Assembly (NCBI GenBank): GCA_050084985.1
Contig: JBITNC010000001.1
Coordinates: forward strand, 44,702,001 to 44,766,000
From: Nageia nagi
Lineage: Eukaryota > Pinophyta
Reading direction: 5' to 3'
Length of the DNA: 64,000 nt
Under the pieces are notes generated by a model. That model was not told where the DNA came from. It saw only the letters and a program-made list of their open reading frames with translations, and searched no databases. How positions within the stretch are numbered: the first letter of the stretch is position 1; every line of letters starts with the position of its first letter. Made by a program: the position numbers and the translations under genes. Positions 22,600 to 36,719 of the stretch are shown here, in pieces.

Positions 22600-25500
22600 A
22601 TTTTATCTAGTTGGCATACCTAAATACCCCTTATATGATTATTGCTCTTTAGTTTTATTATTTTGAAATGATTATAATATTATTCTATTATTTTACTATT
22701 CAATTTATTCCAACATATTAAATTAATTAATTAATTAATTTATATTTTTATGAAATTAAATTAATGTTAGAACCTAAGATCTAACCTTACCTACAATTTA
22801 CATCCAAAAACTACATTATAATTATTAAAATATCATTAATTTTATATAAAACATTATCAAAACCTTAAACCTAAACCTAAACTATAATAATGTTTCTAAG
22901 TTATTTCTTAAACTATACTAATGTTCCTAAGTTATTTCCTACATATAAACTAATTAACATTTGATAATTGCAACCTATACTTAAACCAAATATAAGAGAG
23001 GTGTCAAATTTGAAACCTAGCCCCACAATGACCTCCTTGTGTAACAAAATTCATTTTTTTATATCTCTCTTTATACTCTCGCTCTACTAATAAAACCCTA
23101 ACCTAAAAACAAAAACCTTATCTTTTCAATCGTTGAAGCCATATGTATCTTGCAATTCTCACATGTATTTTGAGAATCAGCTTATCTATGTAAAAAATCT
23201 TGCTCACCAACTATGTATTACAAGGCTTTTAAGTTGTGGAAGATTCCAAAACACAACTCAAAATTGCATTCCCTAGAGCAGTGTTATGTGTTGACATACT
23301 CACCTTTGTAGCCTAAGATTTAGTGGTGTTGGTATAATTATTTTTGAGAATTAATAGAATTTTTTTTATTAATTTCTACTTGTTATATAATATTTTATTC
23401 TTTGTATTATGATCTTAATAAATAGGCTTATTATGTGATGTAATGCAAAGCAAGGGACCGTTATGGGATGTACCCACTAGTAGGAGTGAGGACTTGGTCT
23501 TGTCTTCCTCTTATGCTATGAATATCCCAATGCTTATTGATTTAGTAAGCATATAGAACAAACCATTCATAGGTAAGAGGCTCATTATTGAATATATTGT
23601 CACTCTTATTGGTAAGAAAAGGTCATATAATGGTACAACTTATAATAAACCCTTACAATACTGAATTATTTTGCATGCATTTAGAATTCCCATTAAGATA
23701 ATGATTATGGTGGGATGATGGGTAGGTACATATATTATTGAACAAATAGATTGCCAATTTGTCATTAGGTGCCTTATTCTTTAGGGGTGGTGCTATTTAG
23801 TAGTGAAAGCTCAGAATTACTCACCCCTCCATGTCCCATTACCAAGAAAGAGGAATCACAATTGCTTGTATTAGATCATGAAAAACAAGAGGAGGAATTC
23901 AAATAATTTCTATCAATCCTATTTGTGTTGTACCCATTTTCATATTTTTTATGGGTATTGTAGTAGAACTTAATACACTTTTTTTTTTTTTTTTTATCAT
24001 GGTTATGGGTTTAAGGGTTTGATTGGGGATATATGGTTTATGTTTAGGGTTAAAGTTAAGATTAATCTTATCTTTTCAATGTTCACTTTCTTCATGGTTT
24101 CAACTCTATTGTGTCCATTGCATTTTCTTGAATTGGAAATAATGATGATAAAAGTCTTTATACTTATAAATCCATTCATAGAATCTAATTGGAAAACTAA
24201 TGTAGATCCATTCATAATGGTAAATCTCATTAAACTCCTAATTAAAATTGGTATTTAAGGATCCTCTTCACTATATCTCACTTTCATTAAACTTGTTGAG
24301 TTTATCAAACCACTATGTTTTGATATGCTTATGATCAGGCTTCCAAATCCCCTTAACAATTTTAGAATAAGTTCTAAAGGTACCAATAATGAAATAAAAT
24401 ATTGGCATAACTACAAATATCTATAGGGAAATCTAAAGTATATTCATCTTAAACATTCTTTATTTTCCATTTCTCTTCTAATATTTTTGATACAATCTTT
24501 GAGCTATAATAATATTATGGTGATAAATTTGTTCTATTTGGTTTGTCAAAGATTGCTTTGTCCAATGAGGCTGACTACTCCCATTTGGAAAGGGAAAAGT
24601 CTCATGTGACTATAAGTGCTTCTTGTTCTTCATTTATGAATTGGATTGAATATCCTATGAAATGTGACATGTGTCATATTAGTAAATTTTCCACATGATT
24701 TTGATGTGGACTAAATCTCTATTATTATTGGGACTTTGGAAGAGAAGAATTTGTTTGAAGTGGGTATTGATTGGTGATGTTTTTATTTTTTATAATGTTT
24801 TTATAGGTATTATGAACAATGGCAAAAGAAGTTGAATGTTCCATTGGAGAAGGTGGATCTAGTATTTTTTGACATTATAAAGTTAGAAAAAAATACCAAT
24901 GGAAGGTATGGACCTGATTTTTCTTTGCTTCAACTTTTTGTTTACTTTGTGAGGATCACTACCTTGCACATCTTTAAATATTGTTGTGTTTTTCATCCTT
25001 TAATTTTACTAGATGTGTTAAATCATGTTAATATGGATCTGATAATTGATTATTGTTTCTCAAAGTTTAAATAAATTTTATTTTTATTTTTAATTTTTTT
25101 TTGTTGTAAATTAGATTGCTATGTTGATTATAAATGTTAAGAAATCATGCACTTATTTTGGCATTCAATATTGAGGGTAATGTTATAGGATGTAGAGTTA
25201 TTTAATTTTGAGAAGGAAGCTCTTTGTAAGTAACTTCTGAACTTTATAAACATACATGAATATATTTTTTAGGATTTCAACTTGATTTGAATACATTTAT
25301 TTTTGAACACCTTTATTGAAATAATTCAATGCAAGTTATATATGATGGATTGTTTTCCTATGTTACCTTATATACTTGAATAACATCATAGATGTTTAAA
25401 TTTCATAAATATAGACTTTTGACTACAATTTAAATTTTATATGCTATTCAAGACTACTTCATATGTTGATAAAGAAATAATAAAATAAGAAAACATTTAA

Positions 25501-27359
25501 TTTCCAATTTTATAATTAGCCTCTAAGATGAGTGTAAAAGCTGCAATCATGAATTTAACTAGGTTGGACATGTAGACAACTGAATGTATGGACTAAGTAT
25601 TCTCAAAAGTGATAGATAATCTCTTGAAAAATGGCTAATGCTTTGTGAAGTTCATGTGTATGGTCATTTGTGTCTACTAGGAATGATCCATGAGAGCATC
25701 CTCATTAAGTAAATAACATTTGAATCCATTTCAAACTTGTTTATGGTATCTTGAATATGTGTTTAGTTTTTATATACTAAATGGAACAACATACTAAACT
25801 AGATGTATTGGGCTAAGTGATAAGCTTATCATAAGTAATTCTTCATATAGATATCTATGCTTTCATGTATTAACTCCACCAATCCATCCAGTGGTAGAAA
25901 AAAGATGTGAAGCTTTCTTACACAAAGTATAACCATATTATTGAAATTGATCTATAATTATATTATATTCAAGAAAATTTCCTCTCTGTGATATAATTCA
26001 ACATAGCTTTCCTAAATAATTTAAAAATTTCAATGCTGCATATCTATTCAATACAAAAAGGAAACTTGCAAATACATGCATTATAAATTAAATTAATTAT
26101 AAAATAGTTTTGTTCTTATAATGTAATCATTTTCTCCATTAGAGAATATTTTTTTCTTACTTTTCATAAAATATAGTTACATGCAAAATTGACATGTATA
26201 TGGATCATTAGTTTCTAGAAGATATATGTGGAGGTTTATATAGATTAGAGTATTTTCAATCAAATTTAGTGTTAGAAATAAAAGAAACAAAATTATATTA
26301 ATGTGCACAAGTAACCAAAGTGGGTTAATGGGACTCAAAATATATGAAGGTATTTACTATATAGAGTGCAAATTACATATTCCAATATCATATTAGTGTA
26401 ATATAAACAAAACATAAATATTGTATACAAACTTCAATATAAAAGCTTTTTGTACAGCTAGTGTAATTAGTCATCTATTAGAGTCCTTTGCCATGTATCA
26501 AAATCCAAAGAAATATTCTCATATGAAGGTGTTAAATCTCTAATAATACTCTTTAGCTGGTATAATTATGATTGTAATACTAAAAATACAAGTGTAGAGA
26601 AGAATTCAAAATTCATGAGTGAAGTGAAGTGAAAACTCCAAGAATATATATTTTTAATTCTACCATATTTGAAATTTGAACATAAAATGAGTGACATTTA
26701 TATTTTTGATGTTCTAATTATATGACTTGAAAGGATTTTTTTGTTAAGTTGTATGAATATTTCAATAGCAAGGTGAAACATTGTGATAATAAATCATTCA
26801 ATATGATTGGTAAGGGGGCCTAGAAACTTGATACAAAGGAAGGAACACATAATATAAAAAGCACATAGTATGTGATTGGTTTGAAACATAACTTATGGAG
26901 AAATAAAGAAAGAAGAAAAATATATTAATATCCATGGGTTACCAAAAGCAAATAATGGGATTGGAGTGTACAATAATGATAAAGTAGCAAGAAAGGCCCA
27001 AATATGCAATATATATCTAAATAAGAATATAATGTAGTCATGGGTTATTAAGAAGAGATCCAATTAAGCTTATATAAAGAGTGCAAAGATGATATCAACC
27101 ATGCATTCAAGGTGGAGCCCCTTGGTCTCTAAGTCTAGTGTCCAAGTCAACTTTGCTAGTGTTGAAGGAAATAATATGCATTGAAAAAATGATAAAACTA
27201 CTAAGAGGTATTAAGAATTAATTCAATTTATTTTATAAAAATGGTAAGTTTTTAAAAAAGGTTATTTTTTATTAGATAGGGGTTTACCACGAGGGGTTTA
27301 ATAAATTAAAATTTTGAAGGATTTCTATTAAGAGACCCTCTCTCCATTGTGATGCATGA
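22600..27359. other. 4.8 kb with no recognised gene
   Basis: I could not identify any domain on either strand. There are (AATT)n near 22722-22741, a poly-T run near 23981-23997, and open frames of up to 80 codons (for example 24832-25074) without recognisable content. Coding-like phrases such as KKEESQLLVLDHEKQEEEFK near 23850-23905 hint at old ORF debris. If element C extends rightward, its gag and pol should be here, but none is visible. Confidence 0.35.
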
Positions 27360-27851
27360 TAATACTATCAAGATTTCATCTCAATAGGACTATGCATATC
27401 TCTCAAAAACTTGTTGATGTTATTCAACACCACCTATCAAGATTGGAATATGTTATACTCAATGTCTATCCCTTACTTCAAAATCATATTGAAAGAAGAG
27501 TGAATGAAATTAGTGAAAAAGAAATCAAATTACATCTTTGGGATACCTAGCATCAGTGCTCAGATATCATCTTAAGAATTGAGATGTAAGTTATGATGTT
27601 CATATACTTATTCTCAAGTGCACCTTCATCATCTATGTAAGTATAAAGTACACATCTATTATACATTATCTCATAGGTTAGGGCATGTTATCATCATATT
27701 GCTACTTTAGTCATGTTATTATTATTATCTTGAGTTATTTATATTAGTGATTGAGTGGTCATAGGTAATTAAGTTCCTTTACTAATAAATTAAAGTAGAC
27801 ATAATTACTTCATCCTTTACTATAATTTAGGGTTTCATTTTATCATCTACA
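27360..27851 (+). mobile_element. truncated 5' LTR of family B, copy 3
   Basis: From about 27362 the sequence matches the family B LTRs (ATCAAGATTTCATCTCAATA) and ends TTTATCATCTACA with a following TATTAGTGAAG. It shares with 54095-54828 the segment around GTTATACTCAAT and CATATTG(A/G)AAGAAGAG, which copies 1 and 2 lack. The two are therefore probably the LTR pair of one element. About 270 bases of the LTR start are missing. Confidence 0.65.
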
Positions 27852-30183
27852 TATTAGTGAAGATAAATAATTTTATTTTTAAAAATATTAAAGTTAGGGT
27901 TTGATAAAAATATTTCAAAATAATGTGATTATAGTGTAAAATTCCTTTATTTTTCTTATTCCTTACCATGATTTCAAAAAATAAATGATAAATGTGTTTG
28001 GTGTGGATACTAACATTTCATGTAGAAGAAATATAAGTAAGCATTATCCCATAAGTAAAAGCACAATATTACAACTCAAAAGTAATAAATTTGCTAGCTT
28101 CTCATAAGGGGTAGTGATCGAGATATTTTTGATGAAGAAATTTTCATAGGACCATACATAATAATTTAGTCAAATGAATAGAAAATACTAAGATGAAGTA
28201 TTTCAAATACCAATAATGGTTAGAATATTCATATCTACTCAAAGTGTTCATATGGTGATTGTTGCTCCTCTTGGAGAAGAAGTAGGTTCCCTCAAACTAC
28301 TAGAAATCCTAATGATGGAAATAAATTTATTACTAACCTAAAAAGTCTTGGAAGTAAAACTTATTACTAAAGAAATTTTAATGCAAGTGGATCCTCAAAA
28401 TGTTATAGAAAAAATTCAAAATGAAAGCCATTTTCTAGCAAATACCACTCAACCTTTGCTTCCACCTTCAACTACTTAGATTCCTAGTGCTAACATTGGG
28501 GGTAGCACTGTCACTAGCATGATTGAAGAAAACTAAATTGAGACAAAGATCATTATTTAGAATATTATGATAGAGTAAAACCCACCTTCTCTAAATATAT
28601 TGAAGTATCCTTGTGCTAGTGTTGGACCTTTAGTTACCATAGGTGAAATGATACAATAAGAGGATAATCTTTTTCATGCGTAGGAACTTGAAGATCTTGG
28701 TAATGAAGATGAACTAGATGTCAATTATGTATAGGCTATGAATACTAATGATGACATAGTCTAGTATCTTCATGCTATCTAACTTCAATCCTTAAAATAT
28801 TATCCTCATTGGATAGATAAAGAAACTTAAACTAATAGTCAATATTTTGATGCTTTGCATAGTCCTTATTTTGATAACTTACCTATGGGAGAAAAATTGA
28901 GATAATTCAAAGAGTTCTTAACAAATTTGAATTAGTATTAGGATAAAAAAACATGAATATTTGCAACAAAGAATAAAGAACCATTAGTAGTTGATTGTGA
29001 TCTTGATCCTACAGATGAATGGAAAGATCAATATTATTAGTCTTCAAAAAGCCTTATATCCTTTTGCTGATTGATCACAATAAGAGAATGATATAAAGGA
29101 TGCCATACTTATCAATCACAATGAAGAGACCATGAAGAAATTATCTTCGGATGAGTTGGATAAAAGCTTTATAGAGTTTATTTATAAGATTAATAATGAA
29201 ATCAATAATAAGTAAGGATAATTTTAGGTCTTTTGTGCTCCTAAGATATATATTCAACAACATGAGGTAATCCAAATAACTTAAAATCCTATTGTTCTAA
29301 ATATGACTAAGTTACTCAAACAATTTTAAGAGCTCTTAACTCCCTATGGAAAATAATAAAAAAAGGAGGAAGATAAGAATCCATTTTTCTAAAGAATAAG
29401 AGAAGCTATTATAAATACTAAGAAGAGATTGAAATTCACAAAATATTAAGGCAATGAATATCTAAGATTACATATGAATTTTTTTGAAGAATAAGTTTCA
29501 ATTATGACATTGGATAGAGATTTGCATGCTAAGTTATTTTCTATCATAATGAAAGAAAGTGCTCTTAATTGGTTCAAAATGTTGCCTCATAATAGCATTC
29601 AATATTTTTATCAACTTAGAAAATCATTCATTGATACTTTCAAGGTATTTATTCCATATGAAACTTCATTTACTAAATTAATGCAACTGAAACAAAGAGA
29701 AGGCCATAAAATTAAAGAATTTATAAAAATTTAGTAGAATATTGAATATAGGATTACCATTGATGACAAACATAAGCTTGAAGAATTCATTCAATCATTA
29801 CAATATAAATATAAGGTACATTGTTTAGATTAATTGAAGAACCATTACATAATTTCCTTCATTTGCTTATTGAAAAAGAAAGGTACTTGATAAGTTATGA
29901 AGAATTGAAAAGCAAAAAAAGGAGTAGAGATCCACATAAAATAAAGAAATAAGAGCCTAAACCTAAGGTTCCAATAGTAGCTACTATGGAGAAAGCAAAA
30001 TAAGTCTCCTAAGCACCCAAGAAATAACAGATCAAGCTCACCCCTATCTATGATGACATTAATGAAGTATTGGATCTCTTTGTAAAAAAGAAGTGAATAG
30101 AGTGGCCTCAAAAAAATAAGGATTTAAAATCCAAAAATAGAGTCACTCTTGCATATATGCATCCTAACACCAAAACTACCTAT
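27852..30183 (+). pseudogene. Ty3/gypsy gag relic, family B copy 3
   Basis: The leader runs to about 28100 and gag from there. The N-terminal part matches copy 2 (LSSDELDKSFIEFIYKINNE near 29140). The core gag domain is clear at 29460-29734: EYLRLHMNFFEE, VSIMTLDRDLHAKLF, SALNWFKMLPHNSI, LRKSFIDTFKVF and LMQLKQREGHKIKEF. A C-terminal portion (LTPIYDDINEVLDLFVKKK) reaches 30110. The 76-codon stretch at 29504-29734 has no stop. The gag is cut at 30183 by element D, whose far end is at 49611, so the rest of this host element should resume at 49612. I do not recognise gag or pol there. Confidence 0.7.
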
Positions 30184-31021
30184 TGTCATACTCAAAAAGT
30201 AACCTTGTTGGAAAATAAGATAAGTCATGTCATGACCAACATTTTCCTTTATTACTTCTCAAGTAGACCTCAATTATACAATGAAAAATCTATTTTAATT
30301 TGTTGCCTTGCAAAAGGGTTTTGCACAAAATAATGTTTAAACATTTGTAAGCCTATTTTTAGTGTCTGCAAGCCTAAAAAACTATCTTCTAAAACCTCTA
30401 AAAAATATGGATCTATCTATTCTCTTCAACTCCTTATGGCTTTGTTTATTCAATTCTACTACTCTGTACTTGTGGACCCTGCATAAATGTGAATAGAAAA
30501 AATATCAAACATACTTGTTCGCATCATAAAATAAACATAAAAGTGAACATAAATAAAGCATGTAAGTACTTAAAACATTAATGCACTTAACTTAGTAAAC
30601 CTAGATGTGTTTCAACAAAGTAAATTTGCATTCAAATTAGGTCCCTTCATTATAGAAGGTTTTATTTATAAATTTAATAAACAAACAAAGTTTCTAATTT
30701 TGAGATAAAAATTAGGATAAAAAAGCCTATCCAACATTTTCATGGCTATGATTCAAAGTTGGGATGCATAGAATGGATGATGAGTCATCTGTTATCCCTT
30801 GCTTTCTTCCTAATATGCTTTAGGAGTTGCTATTTTTATTTTGCTTTTGCCAATTTTAGAGTTGCTAGCATTCAGATATCGGACACCAACGTTTGGCCTA
30901 AGTCATCAATAATTGAAATCAAATGTTTGAGATTAGCAGACTATAGTAAGATTTTTAATTTTACTTTAATTTTTGATCTTTCTTCATCTATCAAAAGAAG
31001 GGTTATTTTTGGGTGTCTATA
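30184..31021 (-). repeat. 3' LTR of element D
   Basis: Direct-repeat partner of 48772-49611, alike along its whole length. On the plus strand it starts TGTCATACTC and ends GGGTGTCTATA, the final TG/CA having partly decayed. On the minus strand it is preceded by a purine-rich AAAAATGGGCAAAAT, the likely polypurine tract at about 31022-31036. Confidence 0.85.
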
Positions 31022-31074
31022 TTTTGCCCATTTTTGAATTATTTGCTAGTTTGGAAGTAGAGGATAATTCAAAA

Positions 31075-32400
31075 ACTCACCTTTCTAAAGGGGGGTGTAT
31101 TCAAGTTTCTTCACTTGTATTTTTGACTTTAGTTAATGTTTTGGATTAAGCTATTCCTTATGAATAAACTAAATTTGATTCATTGAATTATAATTAAATT
31201 CATTTTTTGGTCTTTTATATTTTACAACTTTTGAAAGTAGTATGATTGTATTATCAAAGAAGAACTTATCAGTATCACTATACTATATTATATTTGTGGT
31301 AGGTACATGATGATGCTTGGTTCATCTATATATGCTAAAGCTAGCATGTGATAAAGAAGTTATCCTATGAATATAATTATTTTGATCATCCTACTTTTCA
31401 TCCAAGCAGTTAGGTTACATGATGATCTTACATAAAAGTTCATATAATGTTCTTCATAAGATCCAATCCTGTCCTTCTTTTTCCTATTAAAAGAAGGGTC
31501 AAATTTTGAATTTGGGGTACTAATAGGTTTTAGTTTTTCTAAAACACTTAACCTTAGTCAAATCAATAAGTGAACAACTTGTTTCATTTTGTCTCTAACA
31601 AATTTTTCAATTTTTAGGTTTTTTTTTTTTTTTTGAGCCTAGGGTATGAGGTGTTTGATGATAGTCTTCTTAATGTTACCTCACAAGGGACCCAAGGTAC
31701 ATATTTTTCATCCTAATTCCTACGTAAAAAGAAGGGTTTAAATAATTTTTTGTATTTTTTTATAGACCTAAGCTAAACCTAAACTAGAAGGAAGGCTTAC
31801 ATTTTTTTTTTTATGTATTTTATGTTATGTTGGTTGTCATTATTTTGTGATTTTAATTGATTTTTGATTTTTTTTTTAAGGTGGGCTTTTTTTTAAGTCC
31901 CCTAACTTGTGTTTATGGTTAGTTGATGTTTAAAGTTGACCTAATCTTTGTGAATAAGTATAATTTGATTGGTTGAATCATGATCAACTCATATTCTAGT
32001 CACTTTCATGTTTTATACGAATTTTGTAAACCATTGTTGTGTATACCAAAATGATGCTTGTATCTATCTCGATACTATGTGTTGTTTATGGTAGGTACGT
32101 GATGAGTCTCTGTGTTGTCAAATGCATACTGAAGCTAGTATGAGATAAATTATGGGTTTTGTATATATGGTTGGTTTGATTTTGCTAGCTTTTGTCCTAT
32201 TAGCTAGGGTACATGATGATATTATGTAGAAGGTCATATCATGTTTGCTAATCATGTTTGATTTTTTCAATTTTGAACTATTCATGAAATTTGATTATTT
32301 TAAACATGTGACTTATACCTTTTCAAAAAGTAAGAGTCTTGTTCATTTTTGATGTATTTTATTGCTTTCATCTTGATTATGAGCTCGAAGGAGGGTTTAA
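31075..32400. repeat. large tandem repeat, about 793-bp unit, 3' region of element D
   Basis: Two diverged copies lie in the same orientation. Landmarks recur 792-794 bases apart: AGGTACATGATGA at 31301 against AGGTACGTGATGA at 32093, and ACATGATGAT at 31417 and 32211. GAATAAACTAAATTTGATTC and its counterpart are also in register. Hypervariable tandem repeats near the 3' LTR are known in Ogre/Tat elements and can seed satellites. Confidence 0.7.
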
Positions 32401-33059
32401 GTGTTTTATTCATCACTCCCTCTTTTTTTAAATTTTTGAGTATTTTTATAATGTTATGGGTCGTCTGCAATTGGTTTCAATCATCGATGTTCCAAGTCAC
32501 TATCAAAATAAAAAGATAAAGTGACCTATCATTTTCTTATTTATCTTTTGCTATTTTTAGGAGCTTTAGTTGACCTTACACACTTTCTACCATGGGCCAC
32601 CTATTTCTCATCTCATCACATTCTATGAGCCAGTATACCATCAAGGAAGAGACTATCTATTCAAAGGTGACCAATTAAAGAGGATGTAGCATTTTTAAAA
32701 ATCCTCTTTTCATTTTTTTTTATCAAATTTGTTATTTTTAAGGCCTAATTTGAAAAAGTGAATATGTAGGAGTAATTATTTTCGTGTTTAGACCCTTTTT
32801 AACCATTTAGATTTTGCATTTTAGTCCATTTTTAATGTTTTGAAAATTTTTGGGTACCTTGACCACAGTTACCATTTAGGGTTGAAAGTTTTTAGAGTTG
32901 TTAGCATTTAGCCAATGAACATCGATGACTCGGTGACCTACCATTTGAGTCATCGATGTTTGGTCTTAGAGTTAATTTTTTTTAACTTAGTTAATTTTGT
33001 ATTCTAGGTTTGATCTATGTTTGACCCTAGGGATCATTATCCAATGATCCTTTAGAAGG
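32401..33059. other. spacer inside element D
   Basis: T-rich sequence with no recognised domain. A repeated phrase, catcgatg(a/t)tcggtgacc-like, near 32930-32960 forms an imperfect inverted pair (GAACATCGATGACTC and GAGTCATCGATGTTT). Confidence 0.35.
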
Positions 33060-34990
33060 GTCATGCTTTCCTTATTGCAACAAACCACACATTCCTTCGA
33101 ATTGTGAGTTTTAGTGCTAGGCCCTACATGGGTCGCATCCATTGGGATTACCCTCTCATAACAAATTTATTCAAAAGGTAGGACTCTACCACATCTACTT
33201 TCCATCTCTTGATAAGGGAAATGACCATCACCATGAAGGACATCCATCGCTTATACAGACTACCCATTCATGGTCAGAGAATTCAACATATCATAGATTG
33301 AGATGACATTAGAATTGCCATTTCCTATTTGTATAGGGTTGATCATGTTGGTATGATCATGTTTGAGATTAGTTCAAGTGGAATCAAGTACCTTAAGGAC
33401 TAGCATGATGATAAGCAGTATAACATCAAGTTCTTATTTTTTATGGGGTGTATCTAGTGTTATGCATTACCTGATACTGGAAGTCATAGGTTTCCTTGGT
33501 CATTACTCCTAGTAGTGGTTGATATGATGCAACATTGCACCATCTTTGCTTGGGATTTCACTTTATTAGCATAATGTTACAAGGAGCTATTCTTTTATTC
33601 TTAGGATCAAAGGACCTTGTTGATGGTTATAATTACATTTAAGGTATGGGTGTATGAGCATATTAATGTTGCATGCCCTCATTAACTTCTCATTCTTAGT
33701 TTTGCTTCTCATGTAGAGTATCCCATGAGGATCATGCAATAGAGGATGGATTTATACATTCATCTCTTTGATGGAGTTAATCATGATGTGTAGTTATATC
33801 TTAACATGTTGAGTCATCTCATTCTTGACCATCTTAGGTTTTTCCCATATCACTTATATTAAGTGTGGGACAAGCTAGAGGTTGATTTGGCCAATAATAT
33901 ATAGGCAAAGATTCTTAATGTTCGATGAATCAATTTTTTTGGAGTATTTCTAGTTTGATCATGTCAGATGGTAGATTGGGATCATGCAAGATATTCCTCT
34001 TAAGCCTATTAAATATCAAAGGGAGGGCACCCTTTAGTAAAGAGTGTTGAGCCTTTGGTATATTTAGATCCTATTACTAAGATGGATGAGACTAAAGATG
34101 AGGAGATTGACACAAATGATGTCAAAGTCATGGAAAGTTTTGCTACCTAGTGGTAGGCTGAGTTGGAGGAGGTTGATGAGGGAGACTAGGGTCATTAGGT
34201 TAAATATCATGTGGAAGATCCTGGTGTGGGTTTTGGTGTAGAGGGAGAGCAAGACATTAGGATGACCTTTTGTAAAGGACATTCCTAAGATGGAGGTTCA
34301 AGATGAGGAAATAGGTACTAGAAAGGGAGGTCTTGGGGAGGATAGACCAGATCCATATATTTAGAGTCATGACTCATTACTGGAAGAGATTGAGGAGCTC
34401 AAGTTTTTATTGGAAGAGATTGAGGAGCTCTAAGTTTTTACTGGAAGAGATTTAGGAGCTCAATGATTTTAGCATTCAAATGAGGATAGGATAAAATATA
34501 GAGGAGAGAGAGATATGGCATGGGCTATGGTGCAATCATTGTAGTAATAAAAATAAGGGGCCAAGGATATCATAACTGGTGTGGAGAGACACTCCTCTAC
34601 CTTTTTCAAGGATATTTGTAGGTAGAGGGATTACTATTGAGGAGTGGTTGATACATGGTTGGTGGGTGTTCCTACTTTTAGGATCAATTTGGAGTATCCC
34701 CTTCCTCCCTTAGGATATATTCCTTTAGATATCAATTCTCTCCTAGTAGCCATAGCCAATAGAGCATAGGGGAGTGTTAGCATAGGAGTAAGAATAGGTA
34801 GGGATACAACATATCCTAGTAGGATGCTACTACTACATCATATCATCATAGGCTTAGGTCCTTAGAGATTAGGGTTGCTATACAAAAGAGGGGTATTGGT
34901 AGTTTGTCAGTTTAGAGAGGTTAGGAGGTTTGCAAGACTAGTGGTCAGGTTGGTGGTGAGGGAAATGAGTATGAGGATGCCCTTATGTAT
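33060..34990 (+). pseudogene. antisense PMD ORF relic 3, element D
   Basis: The plus strand, antisense to element D's gag-pol, reads TSTFHLLIREMTITMKDIHR, then LYRLPIHGQRIQ at about 33190-33290. These are the start of a plant mobile domain, where the usual pattern is FHLPxGEMTxTLxDV followed by LPIxG. The PMD tryptophan motif VWVYEHINVACPH lies near 33645. The C-terminal half (34060-34500) is acidic and contains EEIEEL repeats. Stops are frequent and mostly TAG. Antisense PMD ORFs between pol and the 3' LTR are described in some Tat elements; their role is unknown. This copy is distinct from relics 1 and 2 and not recently related to them. Confidence 0.65.
34379..34462 (+). repeat. 30-bp tandem repeat encoding LLEEIEEL-like units
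   Basis: Three adjacent units of about 30 bases share CTGGAAGAGATTGAGGAGCT. A one-base slip between units shifts the frame. It lies in the C-terminal, coiled-coil-like part of PMD relic 3. Confidence 0.75.
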
Positions 34991-36719
34991 TGACTATTAG
35001 TATCTTTTTATAATGTTATTTTATTATTAGTTTATGATATGATGTTTATGGATGATTTTTTATCTATGGATGATATATATGATATTCATTTTTTGGATCA
35101 TGATGATCATGATTAGGATGGCATTGATTCCTAGGTGATGGACATTTATGATTATTATTTTTTGATATATATACACATGTGATGACATCTTTTTGGATAA
35201 TCATGTTCATGATGATGATTTTATGAGTTGTTATTTTGATATTATCATGTGTTATTTTATGGATGATGATTCTAGGGTTATGTTTAATTTTAATGTTGCA
35301 TATCATTAGAATGGATTATTGATGTTAATTTACATTTTGTCACATAATATCTAATGTTTTGATGGATGAATGGTTCTTATATTATGTGATCATTTAATTT
35401 GTTATAGATCATTATCATTACTTATTATGGTTTGGATAATATTTTATTTATAATAGTACAGATGTATGTAACATGGTATGAATTGTATCAACACATAAAT
35501 GGATAGATGTGTGAATGTATGGTATAACTATTTTGAATGTCAAACATAATAATTTAGTTAACTTACCAAGAATATAATAATCAATGAGATATACATGTTA
35601 TGCAATGAAATGATCATATAATATAATAAATGAGTGTAATAAATAATATGTTCACACTGATTTCATCAAATAATCTTTTGTTTTGATTTTTCTACTAAGG
35701 ATGATATAAAATAAAGTTATGATACACTTACATTTATTATGAACTCATATGTGTGCAATGATGTTCATTTCCTTCTCTTGATGCTCACTAATTTAATATT
35801 TCAAGAGCATAAATATATAAGTTGATTCATTCATGTAAAACATATAGATTTCCATAGTAAATACTAGACATGTTGCCTCTTTGTAAGGTATACATCACTC
35901 TATATAGATGTTGATAGCCTTGGTGAAGACTAACCCCTAGATCCCATTAAAACCTTACTCTATTTCTAGTAAGGCATTCATAACCACGATAGAGGATATT
36001 GTAAACACCCAAGAATTATACTTTTATTTCTTTTTTTGTTTTGTTTTATTTTATTTTTTTGAATCTTTTTGCTATCTATATATACATTTGTTCTTCCTAT
36101 GTTTTTATTGATATCCTATCTCTTGGGTTTAGGATGAAGTGAAATAATAGAAAGAATAATCACTCAAAATTATGCTCAAGGAACATCAAATTTTTGATTG
36201 TTTTAAGATTTATAATGTGTAAAAGTGTATGAGTTCATGATATCCTAATGATGTATCAAAGTTATGTCTTTTTATTATCCAAAGTTTCAAAAATCTTGTG
36301 GAAGATATTTTGAAAAAGAAGGATATGAATACTATACCCATAAACTAATCCTTTATTTATATGTACAAATATATATATGAATGGCATGTGAATGGATATG
36401 TAAGATGTATATATATATCTTGGTAGATTACTATGATCATCATGTTTGACACTTAATAGTTTTATGATGATGGAGGTAATGAACAAGATGAACACAAAGG
36501 TATGATATGAACACATAGGGCAATGAAGCCAATAACTAAGATGCTTCAAAAATAATTTTCTCAATATATATATATATATATATACATACATACATAAATA
36601 CACACACATATATATCTATATCTATATATATATATAATCTATATATATATATATATTGAGTTCTTATAATAATTTTTTAACGATTTGTTTTAGTCATCTT
36701 CTACTTGTACATAATGGAT
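34991..36719. other. spacer inside element D with simple repeats
   Basis: No gene is recognised. GATGAT-rich sequence fills 35040-35280. AT-type microsatellites fill about 36563-36656, producing spurious tyrosine-rich frames. An LTR-like start, TGTAAACACCCAAG, lies at about 35998 on the plus strand, without a partner. Confidence 0.4.

Noticed and set aside
36262-36609. 115-codon minus-strand ORF
   Set aside because: It is built on AT/ATAC microsatellites and has no recognisable protein content.
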